Positions 16,837-25,846 are shown, counted from the first letter of the stretch. The stretch: DNA of 64,000 nucleotides from DATBSL01 sp964561785 (GCA_964561785.1 CAZLRF010000004.1:1-64000), one strand, 5' to 3'. Numbers and translations: made by a program. The notes: a model not told the origin generated them from the sequence alone.

Positions 16837-18558
16837 ATGACGATGCGGAAGACGGCGGTCGTCCTCGGCCTGCTGGCGCTCGGGGCGCCGGGGTGGGCGC
16901 GCGCGCAGGGTCTCGAGATCGACCAGAGGAAGGTGGGCTGCGTCGTGGCCGGCCAGTACCCTCGCTTCGGCGCCTGCTTCACCCCCGCCTCGCGCCTCGC
17001 CCGCGCCCGCGTATACTTCCGCCTCGCGGGGGCGGGCTCCGACTGGTACTACGTCGAGATGGCGTCGGACGCCCCGTGCCACGCGGGCGTCCTCCCCCGG
17101 CCGAAGAAGGAGCTGGTGGGACGGCACATCCAGTTCTACGTGGACGCGTTCGACCGGCAGTTCGCGTCGAGCCGCACGCCGGAGAGCGAGGCGCTGGTCG
17201 TCGCGAACGCCTCGGACTGCGCGACGAAGGCGATGGTCGCCCCGTTCGCGAGCGGGGCCGGGGTGGCCGTCTTCCCGAGCGTCCCCGCCGGCTTCGCGGC
17301 GGCGGGGGCGGCGGCGGGAGGGCTCGGCGCGGGCGCCACCGCCGCGATCGCCCTGGGCGGCGCGGCGGTCGTCGGGGGCGGCGTCGCTCTCGCCGCGGGC
17401 GGCTCGGAGGGCGAGCCGGGCGCGCCGACGACCACGACACCCCCGACCACGCAGCCGCCGGCCACGACCACCACGACGACGACCACCACGCCCTCGGGGC
17501 AGTTCAACCCCGTCTTCAACGTCCTGCGCGGCACGGTCCTCGAGCCGGGCGACACCGTCACCGGCACCGAGCCCCTGCAGCTCACCTTCGACATGTGCGC
17601 GTCGACCGGCCCCTACCCGCTGCGCTTCGGCGTCGAGGTGGACGGCGTCAAGACCACCGACGGCTGCTTCTCGAAGATCACGTTCACGACGAGCGGCGCC
17701 GTGGAGTCCAGCTCGCTGCGGCAGGCCGCGAGCCGCTCGTTCGACGTGCGGATGACGATCCGCTCCCAGGGCCCGAACAACGACCCGAGCGCGAACCGCC
17801 GTCTCACCGTCGTCGTCGACCCGTCGGGGGGCGGGGGCGGCTGCTCGGGCGACACCCAGGGGCCCGTGGTCAGCCTGACCAAGCCGACGGCGGGCTCGGT
17901 CTACCCGAGCCCCCAGCCGTACCCGGTGCGCTTCGAGGCCTCGGCCAGCGACTCGACCACCGGCAACAACGGCGTCGCGTTCGTCGAGTACAAGATCAAC
18001 TACCCGGGCCCGGACCAGCTGATCCTGGGGCCCTTCACGGGCGGCAGCCCCTGGCCCTACAGCTGGACGGAGGCCCAGGTCAACTCCTACCTCGGCTCCT
18101 CCTGCGCGAAGTTCCTCCAGGTCCAGGCCTACGCCCAGGACAACTGCGGCAACGCCTCGATCTCGACGTCGTCGCTCGTCATCGTGAACAACACGGGTCC
18201 GTGCACCCCCGACGTCGCCGCGTCCGGCGCGCCGGGCGCCACGCTCGTCTCCGAGCTCGCCGTTCCCGGCGGGGCGGGGCAGGTGGTCGCGAACGGCGAG
18301 GCCGCGCTGGCGCGCGCGGGCCGCAGCCCGCTCGCGGTCCGCGTCGCCGCGGGCGAGAACCGGGTCGAGGCCACGCTCGTCGAGGCCCGGGCGGCGGGAA
18401 CGTGGCGGTTCGACCTCGCCGCCGTGCGCGGCCTGCGGCCGGAGACCCTGCGCGTCGTCGCGGGGGAGGTCGTGGGCCTCGCCGGGGACGCGGTGAGCTT
18501 CCGCCTCCGGGGTCGCCCCGGGGAGCGGGTGGTCTTCACCTTCCGCGCCGACGACTGA
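16837..18558 (+). CDS. secreted protein with Gly/Ala-rich segment, Thr-rich linker and Ig-like domains
   Basis: 573 residues. A signal peptide is clear: MTMRK then LGLLALGAPGWARAQG, likely cut after ARA. Residues ~25-140 form a Cys-containing domain. A Gly/Ala-rich hydrophobic stretch (~150-190) could insert in a membrane. Next is a Thr/Pro linker (~195-220) with nine consecutive Thr. The rest is beta-rich with two Ig/fibronectin-like blocks, one starting GPVVSLTKPTAGSVYP, a common Ig_7/Big type motif. No enzyme motif is seen. It probably stands on the cell surface or in the outer envelope; function unknown. It ends seven bases before the convergent pyrF stop. Confidence 0.7.
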   Translation: MTMRKTAVVLGLLALGAPGWARAQGLEIDQRKVGCVVAGQYPRFGACFTPASRLARARVYFRLAGAGSDWYYVEMASDAPCHAGVLPRPKKELVGRHIQFYVDAFDRQFASSRTPESEALVVANASDCATKAMVAPFASGAGVAVFPSVPAGFAAAGAAAGGLGAGATAAIALGGAAVVGGGVALAAGGSEGEPGAPTTTTPPTTQPPATTTTTTTTTPSGQFNPVFNVLRGTVLEPGDTVTGTEPLQLTFDMCASTGPYPLRFGVEVDGVKTTDGCFSKITFTTSGAVESSSLRQAASRSFDVRMTIRSQGPNNDPSANRRLTVVVDPSGGGGGCSGDTQGPVVSLTKPTAGSVYPSPQPYPVRFEASASDSTTGNNGVAFVEYKINYPGPDQLILGPFTGGSPWPYSWTEAQVNSYLGSSCAKFLQVQAYAQDNCGNASISTSSLVIVNNTGPCTPDVAASGAPGATLVSELAVPGGAGQVVANGEAALARAGRSPLAVRVAAGENRVEATLVEARAAGTWRFDLAAVRGLRPETLRVVAGEVVGLAGDAVSFRLRGRPGERVVFTFRADD

Positions 18559-18565
18559 GCGCGCT

Positions 18566-19267
18566 TCAGCCGAGCGCCGACTCCATCTCCCGCACGATCG
18601 CGTCCGCGGCGGAGGCGGGGTCCTCGGCCCCCGTGATCGGGCGCCCGACCACGAGGTAGTCGGCGCCCGCCCGCAGGGCCGCGCCGGGCGTCGCGAGGCG
18701 GGCCTGGTCGCCCGCCGCCGCGCCCGCGGGCCGGATGCCCGGGGTCACGATCAGGAAGTCGCCGCCGCACGCCTCGCGCACGAGCGCGACCTCGTGGGGC
18801 GACGCCACGACGCCGTCCGCCCCCGCCTCGCGGGCGAGGAGGGCGAGGCGGCGGACGGACTCCCCCAGCTTGCCGTTCACGCCGATCTCGCCGAGCGTGT
18901 CCTCGTCGTGGCTCGTGAGGATCGTGATCGCGAGCAGCCTCGTGCCCATCGCGGGCAGCGCCCCCACCGCCGCCTCCAGCATCGCCTTGCCCCCGAGGCC
19001 GTGGACGTCGACGAGGGAGACGCCGAGACGGCACGCGCTCGCCACCGCCCCCGCCACCGTGTTCGGGATGTCGTGGAACTTCAGGTCGAGGAAGACCTTC
19101 TCCCCGCGGGCCACGATCTCGTGCACGAGATCGGGCCCGGCCGCGGTGAAGAGCTGGCTGCCCACCTTGAAGAGGCCGACCCGGCCGGCGAGCCGGTCCA
19201 CCAGGCTCCGCGCGGCCTCGGCCTCGGGCACGTCGAGGGCGACGATGAGGCGCTCGCGAGGGTTCAT
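18566..19267 (-). CDS. pyrF: orotidine-5'-phosphate decarboxylase
   Basis: 233 residues. Decarboxylates OMP to UMP, last step of de novo pyrimidine synthesis. Conserved blocks: LIVALDVPEAEAA, LFKVGSQLF, the catalytic KxxD site in VFLDLKFHDIPNTV, GVVASPHE, IVTPGIRP and DYLVVGRPIT (phosphate binding). The ATG overlaps the pyrD stop (ATGA), making it the last gene of a coupled pyrK-pyrD-pyrF operon. Confidence 0.97.
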   Translation of the reverse strand: MNPRERLIVALDVPEAEAARSLVDRLAGRVGLFKVGSQLFTAAGPDLVHEIVARGEKVFLDLKFHDIPNTVAGAVASACRLGVSLVDVHGLGGKAMLEAAVGALPAMGTRLLAITILTSHDEDTLGEIGVNGKLGESVRRLALLAREAGADGVVASPHEVALVREACGGDFLIVTPGIRPAGAAAGDQARLATPGAALRAGADYLVVGRPITGAEDPASAADAIVREMESALG

Positions 19268-20211
19268 CGGCTCTCTCCGCTGTCGCAAGGCCGGGGCAGC
19301 CCCGGGTACTCGAGCGTCCCCACCACCGCGTTGACGTCGCTCTCGCCGTGCCGCTCGAGCCATGCCGCGAGGTCGGCGACCAGGCGCCCGTAGATCCCGG
19401 GGTCGACGAAGTTCGCGGTGCCGATCTGGACCGCGCGGCAGCCGGCGAGCAGGAACTCGAGCGCGTCGGCCGCGGACGCGATCCCGCCGATCCCGATCAC
19501 CGGGATCCGCACCGCCCGCGCGGCCTGCCACGCCATGCGCACGGCCACCGGCCGGATCGCGGGGCCGGAGAGGCCCCCCGTGCCGAAGCCGAGCTTCGGC
19601 CGGCGGGTCTCCACGTCGATCGCGAGGCCGAGGAGCGTGTTGATGCAGGACAGCGCGTCCGCCCCCGCCTCCTCCGCCGCGCGCGCGAAGACCGTGATGT
19701 CGCCCACGTTCGGGGAGAGCTTGGGGATGACGGGCAGCCGCGTCGCCCGCCGGACCGCCGCCACGACCTCGTGGGTCATGCGCGGGTCGCCGCCGAACGC
19801 CATGCCGCCCTTCTTCACGTTCGGGCAGGAGATGTTCACCTCGAGGCCGTGGATGCCCGGCGCGCCGTCGCACACCCGCGCCACCTCCGCGTACTCCTCG
19901 ACGCTGTCGCCGCAGACGTTGACGAGGAGCGCGGTGTCGTGCCGGGCGAGGCGGGGGAGAACGTCGCTCACGAACGCGCGGATGCCGATCCCCTGCAGGC
20001 CGATCGCGTTGAGGAGGCCCATCGGCGTCTCCGCGATGCGGGGCGGGGGGGCCCCGTCGCGAGGCTCCCCGTAGAGGCCCTTCGACACGATGCCCCCGAG
20101 GCGGGAGAGGTCGAGGACGTCCTCGTACTCGACGCCGTAGCCGAAGGTGCCGGAGGCGGCGATGAAGGGGTTCTTGAAGCGGATCCCCGCGACCTCCACC
20201 GCGAGGTTCAT
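19264..20211 (-). CDS. pyrD: dihydroorotate dehydrogenase B, catalytic subunit
   Basis: 315 residues. Class 1B enzyme: oxidises dihydroorotate to orotate with FMN and passes electrons to PyrK and NAD+. The catalytic base is the Cys in EVNISCPNVKKGG (class 1 uses Cys). Other blocks: FKNPFIAASGTFGYG, LLNAIGLQGIG, IPKLSPNVGDI, FGTGGLSGPAI and IPVIGIGGI for FMN and orotate binding. Overlaps pyrK upstream and pyrF downstream by four bases each, consistent with equal synthesis of the PyrD and PyrK subunits. Confidence 0.97.
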   Translation of the reverse strand: MNLAVEVAGIRFKNPFIAASGTFGYGVEYEDVLDLSRLGGIVSKGLYGEPRDGAPPPRIAETPMGLLNAIGLQGIGIRAFVSDVLPRLARHDTALLVNVCGDSVEEYAEVARVCDGAPGIHGLEVNISCPNVKKGGMAFGGDPRMTHEVVAAVRRATRLPVIPKLSPNVGDITVFARAAEEAGADALSCINTLLGLAIDVETRRPKLGFGTGGLSGPAIRPVAVRMAWQAARAVRIPVIGIGGIASAADALEFLLAGCRAVQIGTANFVDPGIYGRLVADLAAWLERHGESDVNAVVGTLEYPGLPRPCDSGESR

Positions 20212-21053
20212 CGCGGCTCCCCGTGCGCCGCCCGGCGGGCGCGGGAGGTCTCCTCGTCGGGCCACACGAGCCGCGCCGCGTCGAACACCGGCCCCTCGGT
20301 GCAGGCGCAGCGGTACTTCCACCGGGCCTCCTCCGGGCCCTGGACGCGGACGACGCAGCCGAGGCAGGTGCCGACCCCGCAGCCCATCCACGGGTCGAGG
20401 CTCACCTCCGCCTCGAGGCCGCGCCCCGCGGCGAGGCGCGCGACGGCGTGCATCATCGGCTCGGGCCCGCAGGCGTACAGCCGGGCCGGCCCGGGGGCCG
20501 CGTCGAGGTGGGCCTCGAGCGGCACGGTGACCCGCCCCCTCGCGCCGAGCGACCCGTCCTCGGTGGCGGGGACGACGCCGAGGCCGGTCCCGCCGAGCCT
20601 CTCGAGCAGGGGGAGGTCCGCACCCGTGCGCCCCCCGTAGAACAGGACCCCCCGGCCCCCCGCCCGGCGCAGCTCCTCGCCGAGAAAGAGGAACGGCGCG
20701 ACCCCGTAGCCCCCCGCGACCATCAGCGCCTCGGTCCCCGCGGGGGGCAGCGAGAAGGGCCGCCCGAGGGGACCGAGGCACAGCGCCTCCTCGCCCCGGG
20801 CGAGGGCGCACAGCGCGCGCGAGCCGGGCCCGATCGCCTTCACGAACAGCGTGAAGGTCTCCTCCGCGGGGTCGGTCGCGAGGATCGAGAAGGGCCGGCG
20901 CAAGGGCGGCTCCGCCGAGAGGCCCGCCTTGATCATCACGAACTGCCCGGGACGGGCCTCGCGAGCGGCCTCGGGGTGCCGGAACGTGAGGAGGGTGTAC
21001 GCGCCCCCCAGGCTCTCGCGGCGCACCAGGGGGGCCACTCGGTTGGCCGGCAT
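20208..21053 (-). CDS. pyrK: dihydroorotate dehydrogenase B, electron-transfer subunit
   Basis: 281 residues from ATG 21053. A ferredoxin-reductase-type protein with FAD (RPFSILATD), NAD (LMVAGGYGVAPF) and 2Fe-2S sites. The cluster Cys residues are in MGCGVGTCLGC and the later YRCACTEGPVF, the PyrK pattern. First gene of the coupled minus-strand pyrK-pyrD-pyrF operon. It starts 68 bases from the divergent phosphodiesterase gene, so both promoters share that short region. Confidence 0.95.
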   Translation of the reverse strand: MPANRVAPLVRRESLGGAYTLLTFRHPEAAREARPGQFVMIKAGLSAEPPLRRPFSILATDPAEETFTLFVKAIGPGSRALCALARGEEALCLGPLGRPFSLPPAGTEALMVAGGYGVAPFLFLGEELRRAGGRGVLFYGGRTGADLPLLERLGGTGLGVVPATEDGSLGARGRVTVPLEAHLDAAPGPARLYACGPEPMMHAVARLAAGRGLEAEVSLDPWMGCGVGTCLGCVVRVQGPEEARWKYRCACTEGPVFDAARLVWPDEETSRARRAAHGEPR

Positions 21054-21109
21054 CGGCGGATCATACCCGCGCGCGACGGGGCGCGTCGACCGCGCCCGGC
21101 CGGATCGAG

Positions 21110-21115
21110 TACGCT
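21110..21115 (+). promoter_or_regulatory. -10 element TACGCT, six bases before ATG 21122
   Basis: TACGCT is followed by exactly six bases and ATG, the spacing expected for a leaderless transcript and identical to that before 14177 and (minus strand) 8577. The -35 region is weak. Confidence 0.4.
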
Positions 21116-21121
21116 TCGGCG

Positions 21122-22960
21122 ATGGCGGGCAAGACCGTCGCGAGCGCCGCGATCGCGGCAACGATCGGCGCCCTGTGCCTCGCCACGCTCACCCTGTTCC
21201 TGAACCCGGGCCTCGTGCTGCGCGAGGAGGCGGGGGCGCTCGTTCTGAGCCTCGTCCTGCCGTGGGCGGCGGCGGGGACGGCCCTGCTCTCCCTCGTCGC
21301 CGCCCTCGCCACCGCGCTGCGCTGGTGGCCGCGGCCGTTTCGCCCCGTCGTGGCCGGCCGGCCCTTCTTCGCCTCGCTGTGCTTCCTCGCCCTCGCGGCG
21401 GCGGCGGCGCTCTACGTCCACAACCTGCTCGCCTACCGCAACGCGCTCCCCGTCGACGTCCTGCGGGGGCTCGCCGTCTCCTCCGCCACGATCGCCGGAG
21501 CGGCCGCCGTCTTCCTCGCCATCGGCCTCGACCTCGTCCTGTTCCCGCGGCGCGACCGGCCGCTCGCGGCCGCGCTCGCCGTCCTCGCGCCCGCGGCGGC
21601 GCTCGCCGTGCCCCTCGCCCTGCGGCCGGAGCCCGCGCCCGCGGCGCCCCCACCCGCGGTGAGGCTCGACGCGGGGCGCGCCGTCCGGAGGGTCGTCCTC
21701 GTCGGGGTCGACGGCCTCTCGCCCGCCGACCTCCGGCCCGACCCGGCGGGGGAGAAGGTGGGCGCGTTCGCCCGCTTCGCGCAGCGGGGCGCGGCGGGGC
21801 CGCTCGCGACGCTGCGCCCGACCGAGGGCTCGCCCATCTGGACGACGCTCCTGACCGGCCGTCTCCCTCGCGACCACGGCATCGTGAGCGGCTACAGCTA
21901 CCGCCTGCGCGGCTCCGCCCGCGAGTGGCGCCTGCTGCCGAAGGGCGCCCTCGTGTCGCGCCTCGAGCAGGCGGGCCTCGTGTCGCGCCGCCCGGTGGGC
22001 TCGACCTCGCGCCGCACGCGCGCCCTGTGGAACGTGCTCGACGCGTTCTCCGTCGAGTCGGGCATCGTGCGGGTCTGGGGGACGCACCCCCCGGAGACCG
22101 TGCGCGGCTTCGTCGTCTCCCCGTACTTCCACGCGCTGCGGGGGGACCCGGCGCGGGCCGCGGGGGCCGTCCACCCCGCGGAGCTGCTCCCCGAGATCAC
22201 CGCGCGGGCGGTGGATGCGAGGGACCTCGACCCTACTCTGCTCGCCGACCTCGCCGACCCGCGCGTCCCGAAGGGCGCCCCGCCCCTCGTCGACCCCGAG
22301 CTCGCCGGTCTCGCCGCGGGCGCCCTCGCCCCCGACCTCACCTACGCGCGGATCACCGAGGTGCTGCGCCGGGCCTACGCGCCCGCCCTCCTCGTCCTCG
22401 CCTTCCATGGCTACGACGCGGCCGGCCACGCCTTTTACCGCCACGCCCACCCCGACGCGTTCGGCGACGTGGGCGAGGAGGAGGCCCGCCGCTACGGACG
22501 CGTCCTCCCACGCTACGCCGCCCTCCTCGAGCGGTGGACGGCCGAGATCGAGCGCGACCTCTCCCCCGAAGACGTCCTCGTCGTCGTCTCCGGGCACGGC
22601 CTCGCGCCGACACCCCTCTGGCGGCGCCTGGTGGGCGCGCTCACCGGGACTGCGGTCGACGCCGCGACCCACGCGAGCGCCCCCGACGGCGTCTTGCTCG
22701 TCGCGGGCGCGGGGATCCGCCCCGGCTCGCGGCCCGCGGGCGCCACCGTCCTCGACGTCGCCCCCACGCTGCTCTACCTCATGGGCCTGCCGGTGGCCCG
22801 CGACATGCCGGGGCGCGTGCTGACCGAGATCCTCGAGCCCGACTTCGCGCGCGAGCACCCCGTCACGTTCATCCCGAGCTACGAGGGCCTGGCCGTGACT
22901 CCGGCCGCCCCCGGCGCGCCGCTCGACGAGCTGCCTCCGCTGCCCGAGGCGGGGCCGTGA
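21122..22960 (+). CDS. membrane-anchored alkaline phosphatase-superfamily phosphodiesterase
   Basis: 612 residues. Four or five membrane helices lie in the first ~170 residues. The rest is a type I phosphodiesterase/nucleotide pyrophosphatase-like domain: VVLVGVDGLSPADL (metal Asp), SPIWTTLLTGRLPRDHGI (nucleophile Thr region), FHGYDAAGHAFYRH (metal Asp and His), VVVSGHGLAPTP (Asp of the usual S-D-H-G replaced by Gly) and a C-terminal DVAPTLLYLMGLPVARDMPGR motif typical of sulfatase/phosphodiesterase proteins. The catalytic part probably lies outside the membrane. The substrate is unknown; a nucleotide, phospholipid head group or glycan phosphate is possible. Confidence 0.85.
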   Translation: MAGKTVASAAIAATIGALCLATLTLFLNPGLVLREEAGALVLSLVLPWAAAGTALLSLVAALATALRWWPRPFRPVVAGRPFFASLCFLALAAAAALYVHNLLAYRNALPVDVLRGLAVSSATIAGAAAVFLAIGLDLVLFPRRDRPLAAALAVLAPAAALAVPLALRPEPAPAAPPPAVRLDAGRAVRRVVLVGVDGLSPADLRPDPAGEKVGAFARFAQRGAAGPLATLRPTEGSPIWTTLLTGRLPRDHGIVSGYSYRLRGSAREWRLLPKGALVSRLEQAGLVSRRPVGSTSRRTRALWNVLDAFSVESGIVRVWGTHPPETVRGFVVSPYFHALRGDPARAAGAVHPAELLPEITARAVDARDLDPTLLADLADPRVPKGAPPLVDPELAGLAAGALAPDLTYARITEVLRRAYAPALLVLAFHGYDAAGHAFYRHAHPDAFGDVGEEEARRYGRVLPRYAALLERWTAEIERDLSPEDVLVVVSGHGLAPTPLWRRLVGALTGTAVDAATHASAPDGVLLVAGAGIRPGSRPAGATVLDVAPTLLYLMGLPVARDMPGRVLTEILEPDFAREHPVTFIPSYEGLAVTPAAPGAPLDELPPLPEAGP

Positions 22961-22965
22961 GCCCC

Positions 22966-22994
22966 TTGTCGGGTGGGGCGGGCCGGGGTAGCAT
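22966..22994 (+). promoter_or_regulatory. candidate promoter of the pyrR-pyrB-pyrC operon
   Basis: TTGTCG (22966-22971), 17-base spacer, TAGCAT (22989-22994). The predicted start near 23001 lies only a few bases before TTG 23004 or about 20 before ATG 23022. This leaves no room for a classic pyr attenuator before pyrR. Confidence 0.5.
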
Positions 22995-23003
22995 GCGCCC
23001 GCC

Positions 23004-23627
23004 TTGGCGACCGCCACCCTGATGGACGCGGGCCGGATGGCCCGGACGCTCTCCCGCATCGCGCACGAGATCCTCGAGCGCCACCCCGACGTGAAGCGGC
23101 TCGCCCTCGTGGGCGTTCGCAGCCGGGGCGTGCCCCTCGCCCGCCGTCTCGCCCGCCTGATCGAGGAGGCGGCGGGGACGGCGCCCGCGGTGGGGGCGCT
23201 CGACATCTCGCTCTACCGCGACGACTTCACGAGCCTCGCCCCCCAGCCGATCACCAAGGGGACCGACATCCTCTTCTCGATCGACGGGCGGACCGTGGTG
23301 ATCGTGGACGACGTGCTGTTCACCGGGCGCACCGTGCGCGCCGCCCTCGACCAGCTCGTCGACTTCGGCCGCCCCGCGCGGATCGAGCTCGCCGTGCTCG
23401 TCGACCGCGGGCACCGCGAGCTGCCGATCCGCGCCGACTACGTCGGGCGGACGCTCGCCACCGCGCGCGAGGAGGCGGTGCAGGTCCTGGTGCGGGAGGA
23501 GGACGGGCGCGACGAGGTGGTGCTCGTCCGGCAGGGCCGCCCGGCGAAGGCGAGGCCGAGCGCCGGGCGTGCGCGCGCCGGGGCGAAGCCGCGGGGCCGG
23601 GCCCGCCCCGCCCGGAGGACGCGTTGA
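23004..23627 (+). CDS. pyrR: PyrR: pyr operon regulator / uracil phosphoribosyltransferase
   Basis: 207 residues from TTG 23004 (ATG 23022 would remove six). Type I phosphoribosyltransferase: RTLSRIAHEILERHP, LALVGVRSRGVPLARRL, DISLYRDDFT and the PRPP loop TVVIVDDVLFTGRTVRAAL are all PyrR hallmarks. PyrR normally binds pyr mRNA with UMP/UTP to control attenuation and has UPRTase activity. Unusual: about 30 extra C-terminal residues rich in Arg, Ala, Lys and Pro (from ~176), a strongly basic tail. The stop overlaps the pyrB TTG start. Confidence 0.93.
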   Translation: MATATLMDAGRMARTLSRIAHEILERHPDVKRLALVGVRSRGVPLARRLARLIEEAAGTAPAVGALDISLYRDDFTSLAPQPITKGTDILFSIDGRTVVIVDDVLFTGRTVRAALDQLVDFGRPARIELAVLVDRGHRELPIRADYVGRTLATAREEAVQVLVREEDGRDEVVLVRQGRPAKARPSAGRARAGAKPRGRARPARRTR

Positions 23628-24556
23628 GCTTCCCGCACCGCCACCTGCTCGGCATCGAGCCGCTCGAGCCCGCCGACGTCCAGACGATCCTCGACACCGC
23701 GGACGGCCTGCGGGAGATCCTCGACCGCCCGATCAAGAAGGTCCCCGCGCTGCGGGGCAAGACGATCGTCAACCTCTTCTACGAGGCCTCGACCCGCACC
23801 CGCTCGTCCTTCGAGGTCGCCGAGCGGGTGCTCTCCGCCGACTCGCTCTCGATCGCGACCGCGGCGTCGAGCGTGACGAAGGGGGAGACCCTCCTCGACA
23901 CCGCCAGGAACCTCGAGGCCATGAACCCGGACATGGTGATCATGCGGCACTCGAGCTCCGGGGCGCCGCACTTCCTCGCCCGCCACTGCCGCTTCTCGGT
24001 GGTCAACGCGGGAGACGGTCAGCACGAGCACCCGACCCAGGCCCTCCTCGACGCGCTCACGATGCGCCAGAGGAAGGGGAAGCTCAAGGGCCTGCGGGTG
24101 GCGATCGTGGGGGACATCCTCCACAGCCGGGTGGCCCGCTCGAACCTGCTGCTGCTGTCGAAGATGGGGGCGTCGGTCGTGCTCTCGGGGCCCCCGACGC
24201 TCATCCCCCCCGGGATCGAGCGGCTCGCCCCCGTGACCTACCGCATCGACGAGGCGATCGAGGGCGCCGACGTGGTCATGATGCTACGCATCCAGCTCGA
24301 GCGCATGTCGGGCGGCTTCTTCCCGACGACCCGCGAGTACCACCGGCACTTCGGCCTCACCGAGGAGCGGGCCCGGCGGGCGAAGAAGGACGTCCTCATC
24401 ATGCACCCGGGGCCGATGAACCGCGGGGTGGAGATCGCGAGCGAGGTCGCGGACGGCCCGTACTCGGTCATCCTCGACCAGGTGACGAACGGCGTCGCGG
24501 TGCGCATGGCCGTGCTGTACCTGCTCCTCGGCGGGAGCGCGGAGGCCTTCTCATGA
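23624..24556 (+). CDS. pyrB: aspartate carbamoyltransferase catalytic chain
   Basis: 310 residues from TTG 23624, interlocked with the pyrR stop (TTGA), with GGAGG just upstream. Joins carbamoyl phosphate and aspartate. Key blocks: FYEASTRTRSSFE (carbamoyl phosphate loop), SSVTKGETLLDTARNLEAM, NAGDGQHEHPTQALLD and MHPGPMNRGVE (aspartate site). No pyrI regulatory subunit is present, so control probably comes from PyrR or substrate supply. Coupled to pyrC by ATGA. Confidence 0.97.
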   Translation: MSFPHRHLLGIEPLEPADVQTILDTADGLREILDRPIKKVPALRGKTIVNLFYEASTRTRSSFEVAERVLSADSLSIATAASSVTKGETLLDTARNLEAMNPDMVIMRHSSSGAPHFLARHCRFSVVNAGDGQHEHPTQALLDALTMRQRKGKLKGLRVAIVGDILHSRVARSNLLLLSKMGASVVLSGPPTLIPPGIERLAPVTYRIDEAIEGADVVMMLRIQLERMSGGFFPTTREYHRHFGLTEERARRAKKDVLIMHPGPMNRGVEIASEVADGPYSVILDQVTNGVAVRMAVLYLLLGGSAEAFS

Positions 24557-25842
24557 GCCGGCTGCTTCTGAAGGGCGCCCGGGTGATCGACCCCGCCCAG
24601 GGCCTCGACGCGACGCTCGACGTGATGATCGCGGACGAGGCGATCGAGGAGGTGGGCCCCCGTGTCGCCCCCCGGGGCGCGCAGGTCCTCGAGATGAAGG
24701 GGCTCGTGGTCTGCCCGGGCTTCATCGACATCCACACCCACCTGCGCGAGCCGGGGCGGGAGGACAAGGAGACGGTCGCCACCGGGACCCGGGCCGCGGC
24801 GGCCGGCGGGTTCACCGCGGTGTGCGCGATGCCGAACACCGACCCCGTGAACGACAACGCGGGGATCACCCGGGCCATCCTCGAGAAGGCGCGCACGGAG
24901 GGGGCGGTGCGGGTCTGGCCGATCGGGGCGATCACCCGCGGGCAGAGGGGCGAGGAGCTCGCCGAGTACGGCGACCTCAAGGAGGCGGGCTGCGTGGCCG
25001 TCTCCGACGACGGCCGGCCGGTGGCCAGCGCGCGGATGATGCGCCGCGCCCTCGAGTACGCGAAGGCGTTCGACCTCGTGGTGATCGACCACTGCGAGGA
25101 GCCGACCCTCGCCGAGAAGGCGTGCATGAACGAGGGCCCGGTGGCGACGCACCTCGGCCTGCGGGGCCAGCCGGCGGCGGGGGAGGCGATCATGGTCGAG
25201 CGGGACGTGCTGCTCGCCGAGCTCGTCGGCGGGCGCGTCCACGTCGCCCACCTCTCGGCCGCGGCGTCCGTCGACGCGGTGAGGCGCGGCAAGGCGCGCG
25301 GAGTGAGGGTCACCGCGGAGGCGACACCCCACCACCTCTTCCTCACCGACGAGGCCGTGCGCGAGACCGGCTACGACACCAACACCAAGATGAACCCGCC
25401 GCTGCGGTCCGAGGACGACCGGCAGGCGGTGATCGCCGGCCTGCGCGACGGCACGATCGACTGCATCGCGACCGACCACGCGCCGCACACGGTGGACGAC
25501 AAGAAGGTCGAGTACGACCAGGCCGCCAACGGGATCGTGGGCCTCGAGACCGCGGTGGCGCTGTGCCTCGACCGGCTGGTGGGCGCGGGGCTCGTCGAGC
25601 TGCCCCACCTCGTCGCGCTCCTCTCGACGAACCCCGCCCGCGTCCTCTCCCTGCCCGGCGGGACCCTCGCCCCGGGGTCTCCGGCCGACGTGACGGTGCT
25701 CGACCTCGGCAAGAAACGCCAGGTCGACCCCGTGCGGTTCGAGAGCAAGAGCCGCAACACGCCGTTCGGGGGGTGGGTCCTCAAGGGCTGGCCGGCGATG
25801 ACGATCGTCGCCGGACGCGTGGCCTGGAAGGACGCGCGCTAG
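24553..25842 (+). CDS. pyrC: dihydroorotase (class I)
   Basis: 429 residues from ATG 24553, overlapping pyrB by four bases. Zinc amidohydrolase that cyclises carbamoyl aspartate. Motifs: GFIDIHTHLREPGREDKET (first zinc ligands), AMPNTDPVND, VAVSDDGRPV, VAHLSAAAS, EATPHHLFLTD, DTNTKMNPPLR and IATDHAPHTVDDK (catalytic Asp). The sequence is the long, bacterial class I type. Normal length, no defects. Confidence 0.97.
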   Translation: MSRLLLKGARVIDPAQGLDATLDVMIADEAIEEVGPRVAPRGAQVLEMKGLVVCPGFIDIHTHLREPGREDKETVATGTRAAAAGGFTAVCAMPNTDPVNDNAGITRAILEKARTEGAVRVWPIGAITRGQRGEELAEYGDLKEAGCVAVSDDGRPVASARMMRRALEYAKAFDLVVIDHCEEPTLAEKACMNEGPVATHLGLRGQPAAGEAIMVERDVLLAELVGGRVHVAHLSAAASVDAVRRGKARGVRVTAEATPHHLFLTDEAVRETGYDTNTKMNPPLRSEDDRQAVIAGLRDGTIDCIATDHAPHTVDDKKVEYDQAANGIVGLETAVALCLDRLVGAGLVELPHLVALLSTNPARVLSLPGGTLAPGSPADVTVLDLGKKRQVDPVRFESKSRNTPFGGWVLKGWPAMTIVAGRVAWKDAR

Positions 25843-25846
25843 CCGC

